From the NCBI GenBank assembly GCA_018139225.1, contig JAGSNX010000003.1:248001-312000 (forward strand): a stretch of DNA of 64,000 nucleotides. Reading direction: 5' to 3'. Numbering within the stretch: the stretch's first letter is position 1; the number at the start of each line of letters is the position of its first letter. The translations under genes and the position numbers were made by a program. The DNA comes from Microvirga sp. SRT01. Its GTDB lineage: Bacteria; Pseudomonadota; Alphaproteobacteria; Sphingomonadales; Sphingomonadaceae. The notes below the pieces were generated by a model, which saw nothing but the letters and a program-made list of their open reading frames with translations, had not been told where the DNA came from and did not search any database. Below, piece by piece: positions 35,117-44,491 of this stretch.

Positions 35117-37435
35117 ATGGCCAGTCAGGCGCAGCCGCCGCTGTGGCGCGAGACGATGAAGGCCGGTGCGGTGCGCAGCGGGGCGTTGATCGCGTCCGCG
35201 GCGATTTTCGCCGTGACCAGTTTGCTGGCGCTGGCGCTGGCAAGCTACCACCCCGCCGATCCGGCGATCAACACCGCGTCCGGCGGCGCTGCGGCGAACC
35301 TGGTCGGCTTTCCCGGTGCGTGGCTGGCGGATTTGATGCTGAGCGCGTTCGGCCCCGTCGTGGCGCTGCTGCTGCCGGTCGGGCCGATCGTCGCGCTGCG
35401 ACTGTGGCGGGACGCGCCCGCCGGTCGCTGGGTGCGGATGTTGCGCGGCGCGACTCTCGGCGTGGCGCTGATGGCGACGGCGCTGGCGTTCGTGTCGGCA
35501 GCGTCGGTGCTGGCGCTGCCCGCCGGCTGGGGCGGGATCGTCGGGCTCGGTGTCGCGGGTGCGATCCGCTGGGCGCTGGCGTTCGTCGGTCAGCCTGTGG
35601 CGGAGCTGTGGGCCGGCCGCGCGCTCGGCCTGATCGCGGCGATCGCCGGCGTGATCATCTGGGCGCGCAGCCTGGAGATCGAATTCGGCGAGCGTCGCTG
35701 GCGGTTCCGCCGCGCGCGTCCCGCCGATGGCGACCTGCCCTATGATATCGACGCCTATGCGACCGATGAGGACGACGAGGAGCCGCTGACGCTGACGCGC
35801 AAGCCGGTGCAGCCGCGCGCCGTCGCGGAGCCGGACCCGCGGCCGGCGCCGGTGATCGCCGACCGCAACCTCGCGCCCGTGTCCGCCGCGACGCCCAAGC
35901 GCCAGCAACAGCTCGACCTGCGCGACAATTACGTGCTGCCCTCGCTGGACCTGCTGGTGCCGTCGCCACCCTCGTCGGGCAACGTCGTCGACAAGGCCGC
36001 GCTGGAACGCAACGCCCGCCTGCTGGAGAACGTGCTCGACGACTTCCACGTCAAGGGTTCGATTATCGAGGTCCGCCCCGGCCCCGTCGTGACGATGTAC
36101 GAACTGGAACCCGCGCCGGGCATCAAGGCCAGCCGCGTCATCGCGCTGGCGGACGACATCGCGCGCAATATGTCGGCGATCTCCGCGCGTGTCGCGGTGA
36201 TCCCCGGTCGCAACGTCATCGGCATCGAACTGCCGAACGCCAAGCGTGAGTCGGTATCGCTCCACGAACTCGTCGGCAGCCAGTCGTTCGAGGATCAGGC
36301 GGCGCAGCTGCCGATCATCCTGGGCAAGAACATCGCCGGCGATCCGGTCATCACCGATCTCGCGCCGATGCCGCATCTGCTGGTCGCGGGCACGACCGGG
36401 TCGGGCAAGTCGGTCGGCCTGAACTGCATGATCCTGTCGCTGCTGTACCGGCTGACGCCGAGCCAGTGCCGGATGATCATGATCGATCCGAAGATGCTGG
36501 AACTCAGCATGTACGACGACATCCCGCACCTGCTGTCGCCCGTCGTCACCGATCCCGCCAAGGCCGTCCGCGCGCTGAAATGGGCGGTGGAGACGATGGA
36601 GGACCGCTATCGGCAGATGTCGTCGGTCGGCGTGCGTTCGCTCGCGGGCTTCAACGACAAGGTGCGGGGTGCGCGTGCCAAAGGCCAGCCGCTCGGCCGC
36701 CGCGTCCAGACCGGCTACAACCCCGATACCGGCGCGCCGATCTACGAGGAGGAGAAGCTCGAATACGACGTCCTGCCGCAAATCGTCGTGATCGTCGACG
36801 AGCTGGCGGACCTGATGATGACCGCCGGCAAGGAGGTCGAATTCCTGATCCAGCGGCTGGCGCAGAAGGCACGCGCGGCCGGCATCCACCTCATCATGGC
36901 GACACAGCGTCCCTCGGTCGACGTCATCACCGGCGTCATCAAGGCGAACCTGCCGACGCGCATCAGCTTCCACGTCACGTCGAAGATCGACTCGCGCACC
37001 ATTTTGGGCGAGCAGGGTGCGGAGCAGCTCTTGGGGCGTGGCGACATGCTGTACATGCCGGGCGGCAAGGGCATTGTCCGCGTCCACGGCCCCTTCACCA
37101 GCGACGACGAGGTGCGCGCGGTGGCCGATCACTGGCGCGGGCAGGGGCTGCCCGATTACATCTCGTCCGTCACCGAGGAGCCGGAGGACGGCTTCGCACT
37201 GGAGGGCGCACCGACCGGCGAGGATTCGGCGGAGGACCAGCAATATCGCGCCGCAATCCAGCTCGTCTGCGAATCGCAAAAGGCGTCGACCAGCTGGCTC
37301 CAGCGCCAGTTGCGGATCGGCTACAACTCCGCCGCGCGCCTGATCGAACGCATGGAGAAGGACGGCATCGTCGGCCGCCCCGACCATGTCGGCCGTCGCG
37401 AAGTGCTGCGCGACGCCGAGGGGCACGCGATATAA
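35117..37435 (+). CDS. ftsK: DNA translocase FtsK
   Basis: Divisome-anchored motor that pumps chromosome ends toward dif. 772 residues: four hydrophobic membrane segments in the first 190 residues, and a short Pro/acidic linker (DDEEPLTLTRKPVQPR). The RecA-like motor has Walker A GTTGSGKS near residue 425 and Walker B VVIVDELADLMM. The C-terminal winged-helix gamma domain (STSWLQRQLRIGYNSAARLIERMEKDGIVG) reads KOPS. The linker is short relative to enterobacterial FtsK. Confidence 0.97.
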   Translation: MASQAQPPLWRETMKAGAVRSGALIASAAIFAVTSLLALALASYHPADPAINTASGGAAANLVGFPGAWLADLMLSAFGPVVALLLPVGPIVALRLWRDAPAGRWVRMLRGATLGVALMATALAFVSAASVLALPAGWGGIVGLGVAGAIRWALAFVGQPVAELWAGRALGLIAAIAGVIIWARSLEIEFGERRWRFRRARPADGDLPYDIDAYATDEDDEEPLTLTRKPVQPRAVAEPDPRPAPVIADRNLAPVSAATPKRQQQLDLRDNYVLPSLDLLVPSPPSSGNVVDKAALERNARLLENVLDDFHVKGSIIEVRPGPVVTMYELEPAPGIKASRVIALADDIARNMSAISARVAVIPGRNVIGIELPNAKRESVSLHELVGSQSFEDQAAQLPIILGKNIAGDPVITDLAPMPHLLVAGTTGSGKSVGLNCMILSLLYRLTPSQCRMIMIDPKMLELSMYDDIPHLLSPVVTDPAKAVRALKWAVETMEDRYRQMSSVGVRSLAGFNDKVRGARAKGQPLGRRVQTGYNPDTGAPIYEEEKLEYDVLPQIVVIVDELADLMMTAGKEVEFLIQRLAQKARAAGIHLIMATQRPSVDVITGVIKANLPTRISFHVTSKIDSRTILGEQGAEQLLGRGDMLYMPGGKGIVRVHGPFTSDDEVRAVADHWRGQGLPDYISSVTEEPEDGFALEGAPTGEDSAEDQQYRAAIQLVCESQKASTSWLQRQLRIGYNSAARLIERMEKDGIVGRPDHVGRREVLRDAEGHAI

Positions 37436-37490
37436 CGATCATATGGGATCGAACCATGCCGACCCCGATGGCCGGCATGGCTCGCACCCG

Positions 37491-38186
37491 TTACGCGTTC
37501 GCCAGGCGCATCGTCTGGCGGCGGCGCATCGCCCCGCCGATCGTCCCGAAACCCAGCACCATCATCGCCCAGGTCGCCGGCTCCGGCACCGCCCCAGCAT
37601 CGGCGGTCAAGGTCAGTTGATCGATCCGAACCGCAGCGATCAGATCGATGTTGTGCAGCACCACGTCGAGCCGGTTGACGCCGCTGACGAACAGGGCCGG
37701 ATCCAGCGTCGAGAACGCCGTCAGCGACGTGAACGTCTCCCGTCGATAGCCATAGACGCCGCCGATCGCGACCCCGTTCAGCAGCACCGTGGCTTCGTTG
37801 TCAGCCCCGACGAAGCCCGAAAGCCGCGCAGTGGCAGCGTTGAATCCGGTCAGGTCGAACGTGGTCGTGAAGGTGAAGTTGGCGTTGTAGCCCATCTGCG
37901 ACGTGTCGGCCGTGTACGAAATCCAGCGCGATGTCGCGGTATCTGCTGCATAATTGAAGTTGTAGAAGGTGACGGCCTGCGTTCCGACCGGCTGCGTTGC
38001 CGACGTCGTTGCCGTCAGGCGATAATTCGCGTCCGCCACACCGTTGCCAGCAGCCAGCGACGCGCCGCCCGCACCGAACCCGGTGCTATACACACCGGGT
38101 ACCGTCACCGCCTGAACAGCCGCACCGGTCATGAGTCCCGCAACCAGAACAGCACCTTGCATCGCGGTCTTGATAGTGATCGACAT
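37491..38186 (-). CDS. PEPxxWA-CTERM exported protein
   Basis: 231 residues with an N-terminal signal peptide (MSITIKTAMQGAVLVAGLMTGAAVQA). The C-terminal sorting tag is VPEPATWAMMVLGFGTIGGA followed by MRRR: the PEPxxWA motif, a membrane helix and arginines, as recognised by exosortase. The middle is Ser/Thr/Asn-rich beta-strand sequence, probably an extracellular jelly-roll or adhesive domain. No exosortase or polysaccharide genes are in the window, so processing must be supplied elsewhere. Convergent with ftsK. Confidence 0.9.
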   Translation of the reverse strand: MSITIKTAMQGAVLVAGLMTGAAVQAVTVPGVYSTGFGAGGASLAAGNGVADANYRLTATTSATQPVGTQAVTFYNFNYAADTATSRWISYTADTSQMGYNANFTFTTTFDLTGFNAATARLSGFVGADNEATVLLNGVAIGGVYGYRRETFTSLTAFSTLDPALFVSGVNRLDVVLHNIDLIAAVRIDQLTLTADAGAVPEPATWAMMVLGFGTIGGAMRRRQTMRLANA

Positions 38187-38371
38187 CGTTTATTCCCCCT
38201 GAAAGCCCGATGCCATGACTTGCACGTTACTTGACCGTTTACCATGGCTCTATTTCGTCCGAAATCGAGACTCGTCCGCGGGCGACGACGGGCTTTCCGA
38301 GATCGTACTGGTATCGCGTGCAGTCCTCGCCCACCGATGCTAATCGGGAACGATGGATGTGGGGCAGCGAC

Positions 38372-39187
38372 ATGGGATCGGCTGAGGCAGCACAGCGCAG
38401 AGGCGCGGTCCGCGTCGGCATCGGCGGCTGGACCTATGAACCGTGGCGCGGCACGTTCTTCCCGGAGAAGTGGCCGCACAAACGCGAGCTGGAATACGCC
38501 GCCGGCAAGCTTACCGCGATCGAGGTCAACGGCACTTATTACAGCGGCTTCAAGCCCGCGACCTTCGCCGGATGGCGCGACACGACGCCGGACGGTTTCG
38601 TCTTCGCGCTGAAAGCGTCGCGCTACTGCACCAACCGCAAGGTGCTGGCGGAGGCGGGCGAGTCGATCGCGCGCTTCACGGGGCAGGGGATCGTCGAACT
38701 CGGGGACAAGCTCGGCCCGATCCTGTGGCAGTTCATGGCCACCAAGAAATTCGACGCGGACGATTTCGGCGCGTTCCTGAAGCTGCTGCCGACGAAGCAG
38801 GACGGCATCGCGCTCCGACACGCGGTGCATGTCCGGCACGAGAGTTTCGCCTGCCCCGAGTTCGTGGCGCTGTGCCGCGGGGCGGGCGTCGCGATCGTCT
38901 ACGCGCACTCAACGGAGTATCCGGCGATCGCCGATGCGTCGGGCGATCTCGTCTATGCCCGGCTGGAGGCGGCGGAGGAACGCTTCGTCGCCGGCTACGC
39001 ACCCGCCGCGCTGGACGAGTGGGCGGCAGCCGCCAAGCGCTGGGCGGCGGGGGAGCAGCCGGACGGCCTGCCCTATGCCGCGCCCGACCCCGCATCGAAG
39101 CAGCCGCGCGATACGTTCATATTCTTCATCAACGGCGCCAAGGTCCGCGCCCCGCAGGGAGCGATGGCGCTGATCGAGCGGCTTTGA
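38372..39187 (+). CDS. DUF72-family protein
   Basis: 271 residues from ATG 38372; an in-frame ATG five codons earlier and a longer frame to 38231 exist. RVGIGGWTYEPWRGTFFP at the start, ELEYAAGKLTAIEVNGTYYSG and FALKASRYCTN match DUF72 (YecE-like), a TIM-barrel family of unknown biochemical role. KLGPILWQFMATKKFDADDFGAFLKLLP continues the domain. It stands alone between a PEP-CTERM protein and a repeat-filled gap. Confidence 0.85.
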   Translation: MGSAEAAQRRGAVRVGIGGWTYEPWRGTFFPEKWPHKRELEYAAGKLTAIEVNGTYYSGFKPATFAGWRDTTPDGFVFALKASRYCTNRKVLAEAGESIARFTGQGIVELGDKLGPILWQFMATKKFDADDFGAFLKLLPTKQDGIALRHAVHVRHESFACPEFVALCRGAGVAIVYAHSTEYPAIADASGDLVYARLEAAEERFVAGYAPAALDEWAAAAKRWAAGEQPDGLPYAAPDPASKQPRDTFIFFINGAKVRAPQGAMALIERL

Positions 39188-39360
39188 TCGGGCGTATTCG
39201 CCGCGCGGTGGAAACGGCAGCTTGATCGGGCGATGCTTCTAAAACTTGGCGCCAACCCGGCGTGGGCCCTGGTCCAGTTTCGGCGAAGGCGGTGAAACCC
39301 AGAGCACCTATAGCAGCCGGAACACAGTCGGCGCAGGGCAGTGATGACCGCTGCTTGCAC

Positions 39361-39459
39361 CGTTCGTGCTGAGCCTGTCGAAGCACCAACGAGACTCATG
39401 CCCATCGACACCACCTGCGGCGTCGCTCACCACGGGCGTCGACAGGCTCGGGGCGAACG
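39361..39459. repeat. Inverted repeat GTTCGTGCTGAGCCTGTCGA type
   Basis: Left arm 39361-39381 (CGTTCGTGCTGAGCCTGTCG) and right arm 39439-39459 (TCGACAGGCTCGGGGCGAAC) are reverse complements with three mismatches around a 57-base centre. It occupies most of the gap 39188-39552, where no credible gene is seen. I recall this element as common in sphingomonad intergenic DNA. Confidence 0.75.
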
Positions 39460-39552
39460 CGCTGGGAGGATCACCGTCGTGTAATCATGCTTTCGACACG
39501 AGCTACGCCGGGGTGGCCTGCGATGCAGCCGAACAGTCCCGCCGCAATCCCC

Positions 39553-40458
39553 TCAACCGCCTTCGGTCGTCACCACCGGCGCAGCTTCCTGCGTCGGCAC
39601 CACACGCAATGGCGGCTGCAAGCCCTGCGCCTGCCCGAGGATCGCCGCCGTCTCGATCACGTCGAGCGCCTGATGCGTCAGCACCCAACGCCGCGCCGCG
39701 CTCATCCACGCGCCGGCATCGTTCGCGCCCGGCAGCCGGGCGACTTCCGCGCGCGCCGCATCTACGCGACCGTCGTCCAGCAAGCGGCGTGCCCGCGCGA
39801 TCCGCTCCTCGGCGGCGGGGGAGGGCGTTCCCTCCGGCCTCAGCACCACCAGATTGCCGAAGTTGCGGCGCAGGTCGGCCCACCACCCCTCGCTTGCTGG
39901 ACGTGCCAGATCGGGGGCGAGCGCGTCGAGGCCCTGCCGCAGATCCTCCGCCGTCACCGGCTCGCGCGCGGCCTGCACGATGATCGCCACCGCCTTGGGC
40001 TGCGCCTGCGCGAACCGCGTGCGCAACTGCTCTTCGAGATAGCCGAGCGGCGTACCCTTATCGATCGCCCGCCGCGCCGCGAATGCGACCATCAGCGCCT
40101 CCGCCCGCGTCGCCTGCGCGCCCGCCGCGGCGGCATCGGTCGCGACCACCGCGGCGCGCGTCTCCAACGCGGCGAGTTGCCCCGCCAGTGCAGCCTCGCG
40201 CGTGACCAGCGTCGCCGGATCGACGTTCGGCACCGATCCCGTCGATGTCAGCGGTTGCGCCGGCTGGAACCCCGTGGCGGTAGGCGCGGCTGCAGCCGCC
40301 TGCCGCTGTGCCATCAGCCCGCCGAACGACCAGCCCGACCGGAACGCCAGCCCCACCAGCAGCGCGCCGCCGAGAAACGCCAGCAGTACCAGCGTCAGGA
40401 TGATGCCCATGCGGGGCCCGCGGGACCGCGTCGGATCGGTGGGCGCGTGGCTGCTCAT
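39553..40458 (-). CDS. COG4223/mitofilin-like membrane protein of the hem cluster
   Basis: 301 residues: a short cytoplasmic start, one membrane helix (GIILTLVLLAFLGGALLVGLAF), a Gln/Ala-rich coiled region (TREAALAGQLAALETRAAVVATDAAAAGAQATRAEALM), and a helical C-terminal domain. Alphaproteobacteria carry such COG4223 or mitofilin-like proteins directly after hemC-hemD, in the place of HemX in enterobacteria. It follows hemD by 33 bases on the same strand. A membrane-shaping or haem-scaffold role is inference. Confidence 0.78.
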   Translation of the reverse strand: MSSHAPTDPTRSRGPRMGIILTLVLLAFLGGALLVGLAFRSGWSFGGLMAQRQAAAAAPTATGFQPAQPLTSTGSVPNVDPATLVTREAALAGQLAALETRAAVVATDAAAAGAQATRAEALMVAFAARRAIDKGTPLGYLEEQLRTRFAQAQPKAVAIIVQAAREPVTAEDLRQGLDALAPDLARPASEGWWADLRRNFGNLVVLRPEGTPSPAAEERIARARRLLDDGRVDAARAEVARLPGANDAGAWMSAARRWVLTHQALDVIETAAILGQAQGLQPPLRVVPTQEAAPVVTTEGG

Positions 40459-40491
40459 TGCACGCGTTTATCGGGCCGCGGGGCGGTGCGG

Positions 40492-41142
40492 TCAATCACC
40501 GTCGCGACCGGCGAGCCGCACCGCCAGCGCGACGAGTGCCTCATCGCGGGGCATGTCGCTGGCCTCGACCGCTCGCCACCCATCGCCGGCCGCCGCCGCA
40601 ACTGTCGGACTCAGCGCTGCGATCACGATGCTTTCGCGCGCTTCCCCCTCCACTATTGCAGCCAGCCGCGCCGCCGCGCGCGCCGAATGCACCAGCGCGA
40701 CACTGCCCTCGAAGAGTGAGCCGTCGACCGGCAACGGCTCCGTTGCATAGACGACGATCGTCGTCGCCCCCGCGACCGCATGATGCTCGCGCCCCGCCAG
40801 ATGCAGCAGACGTCCGGTCGTGGCCGCCGTCACCGATGCGGCATCGCCGCTGCCCGTCAGCAGGACGGTGAAGCCAGCCGCGCGCGCCGCCCGTGCCGTC
40901 GCCTCTCCCACGGCGACCACGGGCAGCTCTCGCAACCGCGCCAACCCCTCGCCGCCATGCCGCACCGCATTGGCGCTGGTCAGCAGCAGCGCGTCGAACT
41001 GCGCCGGGTCCGGCACTGTCCACGCCACCGCCGCTACGCAGAACAACGGCAACCTCAGGGCGACGAGACCGGCCTGCTCGACCCTCGTCGCCGTCGCCGC
41101 GTTCCCCGGCTCCGGTCGTAAGACGACGATCGGGCGCGGCAT
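40492..41142 (-). CDS. hemD: Uroporphyrinogen-III synthase
   Basis: Closes hydroxymethylbilane with inversion of ring D. 216 residues. The family is poorly conserved, but the pattern fits: IVVLRPEPGN at the start, FDALLLTSANAVRHGG, LPVVAVGEATARAARAAGF and VHSARAAARLAAIV. The assignment is supported by its position after hemC. The gap to hemC is 201 bases, long for these two genes. Confidence 0.88.
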   Translation of the reverse strand: MPRPIVVLRPEPGNAATATRVEQAGLVALRLPLFCVAAVAWTVPDPAQFDALLLTSANAVRHGGEGLARLRELPVVAVGEATARAARAAGFTVLLTGSGDAASVTAATTGRLLHLAGREHHAVAGATTIVVYATEPLPVDGSLFEGSVALVHSARAAARLAAIVEGEARESIVIAALSPTVAAAAGDGWRAVEASDMPRDEALVALAVRLAGRDGD

Positions 41143-41343
41143 GCCGTCAGGCTCCTGGCCGACAGGCGGGGCGCGCTGCGGGGATCGGTAAACCGCTTGG
41201 ACGCGAATCAGAATGTCCGCGCGGATGCGCAGAGGCGCGGTGAATGGCTTGCGGCGTGGCGCCGCTACCTTCGGAGTCGTACAGCTTGATGAGGGCGTCT
41301 ACGTTCAGGGCGTTGCTACGCCACCGTCGCCCACCACCCGTCA

Positions 41344-42255
41344 TCACGCCGCGAACAGCCGCCGCACCGCCTCCGGCGCGCGAGCCAGCAGGTCGGCGGC
41401 CAGTGCGCCGCCGAGGTCCTCGCCCGGCACCCCCTCGACCTGCCCGACGACATCCTCCTCGCCGTCCTCCGACAGCAATTGCCCGCGCAGCGACAGCGTC
41501 TCGCCCGCCAGACTCGCCAGTGCCGCGACCGGCGAGTGACAATCCGCCGACAGGCTCGCCAGCAACGATCGCTCCGCCGCGACACAGGCATGCGTCGCCG
41601 GATCGTCGATCGCCGCGACCAGCGCCTCGGCCGCGGCATCGGCGCGGCGGACTTCGATCCCGACCGCCCCCTGCGCCGGCGCGGGCAGCATGACGTCGGT
41701 GCCAATCGCATGACCCACATCGCTGCGCCCCAGCCGGTCGAGCCCCGCCGCCGCCAGCAGCGTCGCATCGACCTCGCCCGCCGCCAGCTTCGCCAGCCGC
41801 GTCTCGACATTGCCGCGGAACAGCACGATCGACAGGTCGGGCCGCAGTCGCAGCAACTGCGCGCGCCGTCGCGGCGAACTGGTGCCGACCACCGCGCCCC
41901 GGCGCAGCACGTCGAGCGATTCGACCCCGATCAGCCGGTCGCGTACATCCGCGCGAGGGAGCGTCGCGGCAATGCGGATCGCCTCCGGCCGGATCGTCTC
42001 GACATCCTTCATCGAATGCACCGCCGCGTCGATCGCACCGTCGAGCAGGGCGCGGTCGAGTTCCTTGGTCCACAGCGCCTTGCCGCCGATCTCCGCCAGC
42101 GCGCGGTCCTGCACGCGGTCGCCGGTGGTGCGGATCACGACGAGCTCGACGGCGTCTTCCGGCCAGTCGTGCGCGGCGCACAGCCCCGCGCGCACCATTC
42201 CCGCCTGCGTCAATGCCAGCGGCGAACCCCGCGTCCCGAGCCTGAACCGGATCAT
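41344..42255 (-). CDS. hemC: Porphobilinogen deaminase
   Basis: Builds hydroxymethylbilane from four porphobilinogens. 303 residues: [14 protein letters not shown] near the start, [24 protein letters not shown] with the catalytic aspartate, [17 protein letters not shown], and the dipyrromethane-cofactor cysteine C239 in [11 protein letters not shown]. Divergent from tsaD with 84 bases between the starts, as often seen in Alphaproteobacteria. Confidence 0.96.
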   Translation of the reverse strand: MIRFRLGTRGSPLALTQAGMVRAGLCAAHDWPEDAVELVVIRTTGDRVQDRALAEIGGKALWTKELDRALLDGAIDAAVHSMKDVETIRPEAIRIAATLPRADVRDRLIGVESLDVLRRGAVVGTSSPRRRAQLLRLRPDLSIVLFRGNVETRLAKLAAGEVDATLLAAAGLDRLGRSDVGHAIGTDVMLPAPAQGAVGIEVRRADAAAEALVAAIDDPATHACVAAERSLLASLSADCHSPVAALASLAGETLSLRGQLLSEDGEEDVVGQVEGVPGEDLGGALAADLLARAPEAVRRLFAA

Positions 42256-42339
42256 TTCCGCCGGTTAGCGCGGGGGAAGGGGCGGGGACAAGGGCTACGG
42301 GCATTTGCCCGTCTCCGTTGCCCGCCCTACAGAGCATGC

Positions 42340-43365
42340 ATGCTGATCCTTGGTCTGGAATCCTCCTGCGACGAGACCGCCGCCGCGCTCGTCACCGACG
42401 ATCGCCGTGTCCTGGCGCACCGGCTCGCGGGGCAGGAGGCGGCGCACGCGCCTTACGGGGGCGTCGTGCCGGAGATCGCCGCCCGTGCGCATGTCGAGGC
42501 GATGGAGCCGCTGATCGCCGCCGCTCTCAAGGATGCGGGCATCGCGCTCGCCGATGTCGACGCGATCGCCGCCACCGCCGGGCCGGGCCTGATCGGCGGC
42601 GTCATGGTCGGCCTCGTCACCGGCAAGGCGCTGGCGCATGCGGTCGGCAAACCGCTCATCGGCGTCAACCATCTGGAGGGGCATGCACTCAGCCCGCGGC
42701 TGTCCGACCCCGATCTCGATTTTCCCTACCTGCTGCTGCTGGTGTCGGGCGGCCATTGCCAGTTGCTCCTCGTCAAGGGCGTCGGCCGCTATCGCCGACT
42801 CGCCACGACGATCGACGATGCCGCGGGCGAGGCGTTCGACAAGACCGCCAAGGTGCTGGGCCTCGGCTTCCCCGGTGGTCCGGCCGTCGAACGGGCGGCG
42901 GCGCTCGGAAATCCCCGCGCGGTACCGCTGCCGCGCCCGCTCAAGGGGGCCGCCGAGCCGCATTTCTCGTTCGCGGGCCTGAAAAGCGCGGTCGCGCGTG
43001 CCGCCGCCGATCACTCGCCCGAGGATCTCGCGGCATCCTTCCAGGCGGCGGTAGTCGAATGCCTGATCGACCGCACCGCCCGCGCGCTCCACGCCGCCCC
43101 GGAGGCCAAGGCGCTCGTCGTGGCGGGTGGCGTCGCCGCCAACACCGCCGTCCGCACCGCGCTGGCCGGGCTGGCGGCGGAGCATGGCCGCCGCTTCGTC
43201 GCCCCGCCGCTGTGGCTGTGCACGGACAATGCCGCGATGATCGCGTGGGCGGGGGTGGAGCGGTTTGCCGCCGGCCTGACCGATCCGCTCGACATGCCGG
43301 CGCGCCCGCGCTGGCCGCTCGACCCGTCCGCGCCGCCGGTGCGCGGTGCCGGTGTGAAGGCATGA
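42340..43365 (+). CDS. tsaD: tRNA N6-threonylcarbamoyladenosine transferase TsaD
   Basis: Transfers threonylcarbamoyl to A37 of ANN-decoding tRNAs. 341 residues from ATG 42340 ([16 protein letters not shown]). The metal-binding NHLEGH sits near residue 109, with [16 protein letters not shown] and [10 protein letters not shown] following. A second ATG four bases earlier is out of frame. gpsA follows after 13 bases. Confidence 0.97.
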   Translation: MLILGLESSCDETAAALVTDDRRVLAHRLAGQEAAHAPYGGVVPEIAARAHVEAMEPLIAAALKDAGIALADVDAIAATAGPGLIGGVMVGLVTGKALAHAVGKPLIGVNHLEGHALSPRLSDPDLDFPYLLLLVSGGHCQLLLVKGVGRYRRLATTIDDAAGEAFDKTAKVLGLGFPGGPAVERAAALGNPRAVPLPRPLKGAAEPHFSFAGLKSAVARAAADHSPEDLAASFQAAVVECLIDRTARALHAAPEAKALVVAGGVAANTAVRTALAGLAAEHGRRFVAPPLWLCTDNAAMIAWAGVERFAAGLTDPLDMPARPRWPLDPSAPPVRGAGVKA

Positions 43366-43378
43366 CGGGGGTAAACGC

Positions 43379-44356
43379 ATGAGGATCGGCGTGCTCGGCG
43401 GCGGCGCGTGGGGCACCGCGCTGGCGCAGGTCGCTGCGCATGGCGGCCGCGACGTGCTGCTCTGGGCGCGCAGCCGCGACGTGGTCGACGCGGTCAATCG
43501 CGATCACCTCAACCCCTTGTTCCTGAATGACATAAAGCTGTCGGAGACGATCGTCGCGACGACCGATCCAACTCGTATGCGCGATGTCGACGCTTTGCTC
43601 GTCGTCGTGCCGGCGCAGCATGTCGGCACCGTGCTCGCCGCGACGCCGGTCGGCCAGACGCCGCTGATCCTGTGCGCCAAGGGCATCGAGGCGGGCACCC
43701 GCCGCCTGGTGGGGGAGGTCGCGCGCGCCGCGCACCCGGCCGCGCCGATCGCCGTCCTGTCCGGCCCCACTTTCGCACATGAGGTCGCCCGCGGACTGCC
43801 GACCGCGGTGACGCTCGCCTGCGAGGACGACGAGCTGCGCGCGCGACTGATGGATCGTCTCGCGGCACCGCATTTCCGCCCCTATGCATCGAACGACGTC
43901 ATCGGTGCGGAGATCGGTGGAGCCGTGAAGAACGTCCTCGCGATCGGCTGTGGCGTGGTCGAGGGGGCCGGGCTGGGCCAGAACGCCCGTGCCGCGCTGA
44001 TCGCCCGTGGCTTCGCGGAAATGACGCGATTCGGTCTGGCGCGCGGCGCACGAGCGGAGACGCTGGCGGGATTGTCCGGCCTCGGCGACCTCGTCCTCAC
44101 CTGTTCGTCGACCAGCAGCCGCAATTTCTCGCTCGGGGTCGGGCTGGGGCGCGGCGACACGGCGGCGACACTGCTCCAGGATCGCCGCACCGTCGCGGAG
44201 GGCGCGTTCACCGCCCCCGTGCTGCGTCAGGCGGCGGGCGAAGCGGGCGTCGACATGCCCGTTACCGATGCGGTCTGTCGTTTGCTGGAAGGTGCCCCCG
44301 CCGCGCAGGTGGTCGGCGATCTGCTGGCCCGACCGCTACGCGACGAGGGTCGATAG
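43379..44356 (+). CDS. gpsA: Glycerol-3-phosphate dehydrogenase [NAD(P)+]
   Basis: Makes sn-glycerol-3-phosphate for phospholipids. 325 residues: GGGAWGTALAQVAA cofactor motif at 7-20, VVPAQH, ILCAKGIEAGTRRL, LSGPTFAHEVARGLPTAV, GAVKNVLAIGCG with the catalytic lysine, and GLGDLVLTCSSTSSRNFSLG. Co-transcribed with tsaD. Confidence 0.97.
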   Translation: MRIGVLGGGAWGTALAQVAAHGGRDVLLWARSRDVVDAVNRDHLNPLFLNDIKLSETIVATTDPTRMRDVDALLVVVPAQHVGTVLAATPVGQTPLILCAKGIEAGTRRLVGEVARAAHPAAPIAVLSGPTFAHEVARGLPTAVTLACEDDELRARLMDRLAAPHFRPYASNDVIGAEIGGAVKNVLAIGCGVVEGAGLGQNARAALIARGFAEMTRFGLARGARAETLAGLSGLGDLVLTCSSTSSRNFSLGVGLGRGDTAATLLQDRRTVAEGAFTAPVLRQAAGEAGVDMPVTDAVCRLLEGAPAAQVVGDLLARPLRDEGR

Positions 44357-44491
44357 AATGCGTTCGCGCTGTCCTACAGAACCCGATCCGCCTATATGAA
44401 GCGCGCCGACCCGCTCTTTCAAACGTCCATATCCACTCGTCGGCCATAAGCCGCGTTGGACTAACCTTAGCCTAACCTTCCGCAGTCGCGC

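Noticed and set aside
35087..37426. 779-codon open frame antisense to ftsK
   Set aside because: Antisense shadow with no family motif; ftsK on the plus strand is complete.
44458..44482. CTAACCTTAGC/CTAACCTTCCG direct repeat
   Set aside because: Only two short copies in a convergent intergenic gap; no regulator or promoter context.
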